Origin: JBCBST01 sp039819115
GTDB taxonomy: Bacteria > Bacteroidota > Rhodothermia > Balneolales > Balneolaceae
DNA length: 24,245 nt
Assembly (NCBI GenBank): GCA_039819115.1
Contig: JBCBST010000041.1
Location: 1-24,245, forward strand
Reading direction: 5' to 3'
The position numbers were made by a program, and so were the translations under genes. Under the pieces are notes generated by a model that did not search any database, was not told where the DNA came from, and worked only from the letters and a program-made list of their open reading frames with translations. Of this stretch, positions 19,714 to 24,245 are shown piece after piece. How positions within the stretch are numbered: the stretch's first letter is position 1; each line of letters starts with the position of its first letter.

Positions 19714-22416
19714 TCAATTCGTGTTCTTTTTGAGATAGTCCCGCAGTACGGTGTGCAGGATTCCGCCATTGCGGTAATAATCCACTTCCACCGGGGTATC
19801 GATTCGGCAAAGCACGTCGAATGTAATTTCAGTTCCGTCCTCTTTTTTGGCGGTTACCGAAACGTCTTGTCGGGCTTTTAAGGAGTCGTCCACATGAATA
19901 CTGAAATGCTCAGATCCATTCAGGCCAAGCGATGCAGCAGAATCACCGTCTTTGAACTGAAGAGGCAGTACACCCATACCCACTAAGTTAGACCGGTGGA
20001 TACGCTCATAGGACTCTGCGATAACGGCTTTAACACCCAGGAGATTTGTACCCTTGGCAGCCCAGTCTCGCGAAGAACCTGTTCCGTATTCTTTACCAGC
20101 TAATCCAATAAGCGGCGTGCCGGAAGCGATGTACTTTCGGGAAGCTTCGTAAATGGTGGTTACTTCATTATCGGGGAAATACGTGGTGAACCCACCTTCA
20201 GTGCCGGGTGCCAGTTGGTTCTTGAACCGCACATTCGCAAAGGTTCCACGGGTCATAATCCGGTCATTGCCTCTTCGCGAGCCGTAGGAATTAAAATCAG
20301 CCCGTTCTACGCCATTCTCTTTTAAGAAAATACCAGCAGGGGCATCTTCTTTAATGTTACCAGCCGGAGAGATGTGATCGGTGGTGATGGAATTTCCAAC
20401 TTTAACTAATGCCCGTGCACCCTCGATTGACTGAATGGGGGCAGGTTCAGCTCCCATGTCTACGAAAAACGGAGGCTCCTGTATGTAGGTAGATGCTTCG
20501 TTCCAGGCGAATAAGTCGCCACCGGAAACCGGAATTTCATCCCATGCCGGAGAATCGAATATATCCGAATACATCTCCTCGAACAGGTCGGGACGGATAG
20601 CATTATCCAACTCAGCCGCGATTTCTTCGGTAGTAGGCCATACATCTTTCAGGAATACATCATTACCATCTTTGTCTTTACCTAAAGGCTCGGTAGCCAG
20701 GTCAATATCAACCGTACCGGCCAATGCATAGGCAACGACAAGTGGAGGCGAAGCCAGGAAGTTTGCTTTCACCCATGGGTGAATACGTCCTTCAAAGTTA
20801 CGGTTACCCGAAAGAACTCCAGCTGCTATTAAATCTCCTTCCTTAATAGCCGTTTCAACCGGTTCTGGAAGTGGGCCCGAGTTTCCGATACAGGTCGTGC
20901 ATCCATAGCCTACCAGGTTGAATCCCAGAGCATCAAGGTATTCGGTTAAACCGGCTTCGTTTAAATATTCGGTTACTACCCGCGATCCAGGGGCAAGCGA
21001 TGTTTTAACGTAAGGAGGAACCTTTAGTCCTTTTTCGTACGCTTTTTTAGCAACGATTCCGGCCCCGAGCATAACGCTGGGATTAGAGGTGTTAGTACAA
21101 CTGGTGATAGCGGCAATAACCACATCGCCATGGGTCATTTCTACTTCCGACCCGTTTTTATACACTCCGGTGCTGGTCAGTTTTTCTTTTGCAAGGTTGA
21201 AGCCCATGGTAGGATCGTCACTGGTCAGGGAAGCTTCGAACGTTTGCTTCATGTTAGTGAGCGTAATGCGATCCTGCGGACGTTTCGGACCAGCAAGTGA
21301 GGTTTGAACGGTGCTCAAATCCAGTTCCAGTGTTGAAGTAAACTCAGGATCCGGAGTCTGGTCGGTTCTGAATAATCCCTGAGCTTTCGTGTAAGCCTCT
21401 ACGAGTTTAACCGTTTCGTCCGGACGTCCGGTTCGGGTCATGTATCGCAACGCTTCACTATCAATCGGGAAAAATCCCATGGTAGCTCCATATTCAGGCG
21501 CCATGTTAGCAATGGTTGCCCGGTCAGGAAGACTCATGTTACTTAATCCGCTTCCAAAGAATTCCACAAACTTACCAACCACACCATGCTTACGCAGCAT
21601 TTGGGTAACAGTAAGTGTTAAGTCGGTGGCTGTAACTCCTTCATTCAGCTTTCCGGTTAACTTCATACCAACCACTTCAGGTACCAGCATGTAAATGGGT
21701 TGACCAAGCATGGCCGCTTCCGCTTCAATTCCACCCACGCCCCATCCTAAAATTCCGAGGCCGTTGATCATAGTGGTATGCGAGTCTGTTCCCACGAGGG
21801 TATCAGGGTATGCGGTAACCGATCCATCCTCTTCTGTTCGGGTAAACACTCCCCGGGCCAGGTATTCCAGGTTCACCTGGTGCACAATACCACGTCCTGG
21901 TGGCACTACCCGGAAGTTATCAAACGCTTCTTTACCCCATTTCAAAAACTCATACCGCTCGCGGTTGCGCTCCATTTCTTTCTCAACATTGAACATGAGC
22001 GCAGCATCTTGTCCAAACATGTCTACCTGAACGGAATGATCAATAACCAGGTCGACGGGTACCTGAGGGTTAATCGCGTTTGGATCACCGCCCATGCGTT
22101 CCATTGCCGAACGCAGCGCTGCTAAATCTACCACAGCCGGTACTCCGGTGAAATCCTGCAGCACCACACGGGATGGTTTAAAAGGAATTTCGCCCTGCGG
22201 ACTTTTAGCATTGTATGCAGCGAGGGTTTTGATATCGTTTTCGGTAACAATATAATCGTCGTATTCGCGAAGAACGGCCTCTAATAAAATCTTGATAGAG
22301 AACGGTAGCTTATCTACGTCGAAGCCAAAGGCTTTAAGTGATGGAATGCTATGCAAGTAGGCCTCTCCATGGCCCGTATCGAATGCCTGGCGGGATGTAT
22401 TGTACAATTCGCTCAT
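19714..22416 (-). CDS. acnA: Aconitate hydratase (AcnA/IRP1 type)
   Basis: Interconverts citrate and isocitrate in the TCA cycle with a 4Fe-4S cluster. At 900 residues it is full length for the AcnA/IRP group. The N-terminal segment RVVLQDFTGVPAVVDLAALR (83-102), DHSVQVD (126-132), TLVGTDSHTTMINGLG (206-221) and GGIEAE are all present. The cluster cysteines are C440 (AITSCTNTSNP), C506 and C509 (GYGCTTCIGNSGP). The swivel domain at the C-terminus carries SITTDHISPAG, NSYGSRRGNDRIMTRGTFAN and GKEYGTGSSRDWAAKG with the catalytic Ser/Arg residues. Eukaryotic and some bacterial relatives also bind RNA when the cluster is lost; nothing here tests that. It is transcribed alone, with a terminator behind it. 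A near-match -7 box (CGTCTTTG, minus, 22440-22447) lies about 25 bp before the ATG. Confidence 0.96.
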   Translation of the reverse strand: MSELYNTSRQAFDTGHGEAYLHSIPSLKAFGFDVDKLPFSIKILLEAVLREYDDYIVTENDIKTLAAYNAKSPQGEIPFKPSRVVLQDFTGVPAVVDLAALRSAMERMGGDPNAINPQVPVDLVIDHSVQVDMFGQDAALMFNVEKEMERNRERYEFLKWGKEAFDNFRVVPPGRGIVHQVNLEYLARGVFTRTEEDGSVTAYPDTLVGTDSHTTMINGLGILGWGVGGIEAEAAMLGQPIYMLVPEVVGMKLTGKLNEGVTATDLTLTVTQMLRKHGVVGKFVEFFGSGLSNMSLPDRATIANMAPEYGATMGFFPIDSEALRYMTRTGRPDETVKLVEAYTKAQGLFRTDQTPDPEFTSTLELDLSTVQTSLAGPKRPQDRITLTNMKQTFEASLTSDDPTMGFNLAKEKLTSTGVYKNGSEVEMTHGDVVIAAITSCTNTSNPSVMLGAGIVAKKAYEKGLKVPPYVKTSLAPGSRVVTEYLNEAGLTEYLDALGFNLVGYGCTTCIGNSGPLPEPVETAIKEGDLIAAGVLSGNRNFEGRIHPWVKANFLASPPLVVAYALAGTVDIDLATEPLGKDKDGNDVFLKDVWPTTEEIAAELDNAIRPDLFEEMYSDIFDSPAWDEIPVSGGDLFAWNEASTYIQEPPFFVDMGAEPAPIQSIEGARALVKVGNSITTDHISPAGNIKEDAPAGIFLKENGVERADFNSYGSRRGNDRIMTRGTFANVRFKNQLAPGTEGGFTTYFPDNEVTTIYEASRKYIASGTPLIGLAGKEYGTGSSRDWAAKGTNLLGVKAVIAESYERIHRSNLVGMGVLPLQFKDGDSAASLGLNGSEHFSIHVDDSLKARQDVSVTAKKEDGTEITFDVLCRIDTPVEVDYYRNGGILHTVLRDYLKKNTN

Positions 22417-22516
22417 GTGGGATGAATTTAGTTTGTGCGCTCAAAGACGCGCAATTTACGAAATATTGAGGGTATTTTGTAAAACCCCGGTGTTTATAGG
22501 CGTAAAAAGAAATCGG

Positions 22517-24109
22517 TTACATAAACTCCGGTGGAGTAGAGCTTGAATCGGTAACACTGAAGGTCCGTTTTTTAATGACGGTGTTGCCAAGACGTACATT
22601 CTGCATTTGAATATTCAGGGCATTGAACATCATCAGTTCCCGTTCAGAAGTAGATACCTCTTCTACCGTTACATTATTGAGCATAACCCGTTCTATGGGT
22701 TGATCTGCCCAGCCCAGAATGCGCACTCCGTACTTACCATACCGGGCGGTTACGTTACTTACATACACATCCCTGAATTCAGGGACATACGGACTGGTTG
22801 TATCCCCATCATAGTTAGGTAATAGCCCCACAATGCCGTTCACTGAATTGAACGTATTATTAAAAAAGTAAACGTGTTCAATACGTCCACCTCGCTGCCG
22901 GCTGCTTTTTAAATACAGGGCAGTCTCTACCTCAATAGGAGAATGATTATCGTACGCGTAGATGTAGCTTGCCCCACCCGACATTTCGCTACCTATAGCA
23001 ATGGCATGATGCCCTTTAAACGTAGAGTTTCGTAGTACCACTCGTTCTGTAGGACCACCCAGGCGATTCCCGTTGATACGAAAATGATCCATCCCTTCAA
23101 GGATGCTGCCTTCTATGTTCACACCGTTTCTTCCTTCAACATCCCGCCCTGCTTTTACGGCAAGATTATCATCGTGATTATTAAACTGAATGTTTTCAAT
23201 AAGGATGTTTCGTGAAGATTCGGGGTCGAAGGCATCGTTATTTACAACCTGTCCATCAAACATCATGTTTCTGAAGATCATGTTTTCAGAAAAGACCGGA
23301 TGAACCATCCAAAAAGGAGAATTAAACAGGTGTACGCCATCAATCATGATGTTTTTACTCATGAAGAACATGATCAGTTCAGGTCGGAATACGTCCTGCT
23401 CTATGTCGGTGAAGTAGCGGTCCTTCAGTGGGATATCCTGGTGGTTGATTTCCCGGACGGCTTTATAGGAAGCCTCTAACCCTTTTTCACCCCGTTTGCC
23501 ATCCTGTTCCACGGCCCAACGCTGCCAGCGCATTCCGTCTCCATCAATGAGAGGCATGGCGCCTATTCCACCATCAAACCGAAGCCGGATGTTTTCTTCA
23601 TTAAAGGCATACAAAAGAGGAGAGAACGAAAAGATGGTAGTTCCTTCATACCGCCTTAACGTTCCGGTTTTACCATGTGAATCAACCATGTATGATTTTG
23701 GATCAAATTCAAAGTAGAGGCGGATACTGGGACCAAAACTGAGTTCAATATTACTTCTTAGGCGTATAGGGCCACGTATACGATAGGTTTCTATCTGCTT
23801 TACCCATGCATCTTTTGGTAGAGTATGAGGAAAATACAAGGTACCCCCACCTTGTTCTGCTAGCTCATCAATAGCACGTTGGATATGCTCCCGAAAGTCA
23901 AAGCTACCCTCTTCGTCAGGTTGTTGCCCGGAATACTCCACTAGGTTGATGGTTCTGTCCGGAATTTGTGGCTCTGGGATAGACGCCACAATTTGTTCAG
24001 CTTCTGCTTCCCATTCCAGGTAGGCTGGTTCTGAAGAACAGCCATACATGAATGTCAGCGTTGTGAGTATGATCAGCAGGAAGGGTGAGTGCATGTTTAG
24101 GTTAAGCAT
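22517..24109 (-). CDS. GH28-like (polygalacturonase-fold) lipoprotein
   Basis: A 530-residue parallel beta-helix protein. The N-terminus is a lipoprotein signal (lipobox FMYGC, Cys24), so it is anchored to a membrane. The start may be ATG 24109 or 24094, both before the signal. The helix shows many repeating strands (NIMIDGVHLFNSPFWMVHPV, RNILIENIQFNNHDDNLAVK, RVVLRNSTFKGHHAIAIGSE). Compared with GH28, the catalytic acids are kept: D292 (N290-N291-D292 for the usual NTD) and D313-D314 exactly 21 residues later, with H367 or H368 and GSEMSGG after. Changed are the Thr of NTD (Asn) and the RxK motif, which reads Y399-L-K401. The loop between the Asp pair and the His is some 18 residues longer than usual. 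It is likely a glycan hydrolase or a carbohydrate-binding relative with a shifted substrate. No SusC/SusD genes are adjacent. Confidence 0.82.
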   Translation of the reverse strand: MLNLNMHSPFLLIILTTLTFMYGCSSEPAYLEWEAEAEQIVASIPEPQIPDRTINLVEYSGQQPDEEGSFDFREHIQRAIDELAEQGGGTLYFPHTLPKDAWVKQIETYRIRGPIRLRSNIELSFGPSIRLYFEFDPKSYMVDSHGKTGTLRRYEGTTIFSFSPLLYAFNEENIRLRFDGGIGAMPLIDGDGMRWQRWAVEQDGKRGEKGLEASYKAVREINHQDIPLKDRYFTDIEQDVFRPELIMFFMSKNIMIDGVHLFNSPFWMVHPVFSENMIFRNMMFDGQVVNNDAFDPESSRNILIENIQFNNHDDNLAVKAGRDVEGRNGVNIEGSILEGMDHFRINGNRLGGPTERVVLRNSTFKGHHAIAIGSEMSGGASYIYAYDNHSPIEVETALYLKSSRQRGGRIEHVYFFNNTFNSVNGIVGLLPNYDGDTTSPYVPEFRDVYVSNVTARYGKYGVRILGWADQPIERVMLNNVTVEEVSTSERELMMFNALNIQMQNVRLGNTVIKKRTFSVTDSSSTPPEFM

Positions 24110-24171
24110 ACCGATTATATATCATTGTTTATTATTTGTATCGAGTCTTTTTGCAAGTAAGAATCGAGATC

Positions 24172-24193
24172 ATTGTACCAACCTGGTCACAAT
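24172..24193. repeat. Interrupted palindrome upstream of the GH28-like gene
   Basis: ATTGT-ACCA on one side and TGGT-(C)-ACAAT on the other (24172-24193) form a 9-bp imperfect palindrome with a single bulged base. It lies 63-84 bp before the GH28-like ATG. The same 136-bp region holds two ATCGAG copies (24140-24145, 24163-24168) and two ATCATTGT copies (24121-24128, 24169-24176). No clear TAnnTTTG box is visible there. It may be a regulator site. Confidence 0.35.
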
Positions 24194-24245
24194 AGGAAGA
24201 TTTTAAACACCCATTTTAAAAAGATTGATAACGGTTTTTCCAGGG

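Noticed and set aside
22425..22450. GCGC...GCGC hairpin before acnA, considered as an iron-responsive element
   Set aside because: It has a 4-bp stem and lacks the CAGUGN loop; it resembles no known IRE.

Overview
The window looks like chromosomal DNA of a marine or halophilic member of the Bacteroidota/Balneolota–Rhodothermota branch. Three things point there. The secreted protein at 15586-17337 ends in a type IX secretion (Por) sorting domain with the NYPNPFN signature. Several genes are preceded by a TAnnTTTG -7 box, the Bacteroidota housekeeping promoter, and one of these also has a TTTG -33 box at 21 nt. Shine-Dalgarno sequences are weak or absent before most genes. The genus cannot be fixed from sequence alone. 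There are no tRNA or rRNA genes, CRISPR arrays, transposases or integrases, so this is mostly ordinary core genome.

Layout, left to right. (1) 1-1127, minus: the 5' part of an outer-membrane-type protein gene, apparently broken by one extra T in its signal peptide, then a DoxX-like membrane protein. (2) 1254-1596: a gene-free stretch with a complete promoter, several inverted repeats and a strong terminator on the plus strand, which I interpret as a stand-alone structured RNA of about 260 nt. (3) 1654-8173, minus: a tolC / membrane-fusion / RND efflux operon flanked on both sides by paralogous SnoaL-like proteins. (4) 8260-11446: nadC-nadA on the minus strand, divergent from a NifS/IscS-type cysteine desulfurase across a 76-bp region holding a promoter and a palindrome. 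(5) 11457-15577, plus: a DsbA-like thiol protein, a terminator, then DUF3667 protein, gamma-carbonic anhydrase-like protein, hemW and a conserved protein of unknown function. (6) 15586-17337, minus: a T9SS-exported putative metalloprotease. (7) 17418-19266, plus: trhO and an RluA-family pseudouridine synthase with overlapping ends. (8) 19267-19713: gene-poor, with one 49-codon small ORF that looks translatable. (9) 19714-24109, minus: aconitase (acnA type) and a GH28-like lipoprotein, followed by a repeat-containing upstream region.

Several neighbours fit together functionally. The desulfurase could supply sulfur for the 4Fe-4S cluster of NadA, and aconitase and HemW are also Fe-S proteins. 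The RND operon encodes all three layers of a tripartite pump. TrhO and the RluA-like enzyme both modify RNA. I see no obvious new multi-gene defence or biosynthetic system. The most unusual candidates are the structured RNA at 1336-1596, the frameshifted signal peptide near 599-604, the SnoaL pair bracketing the pump, the uncharacterised protein at 14585-15577 and the atypical GH28-like lipoprotein.
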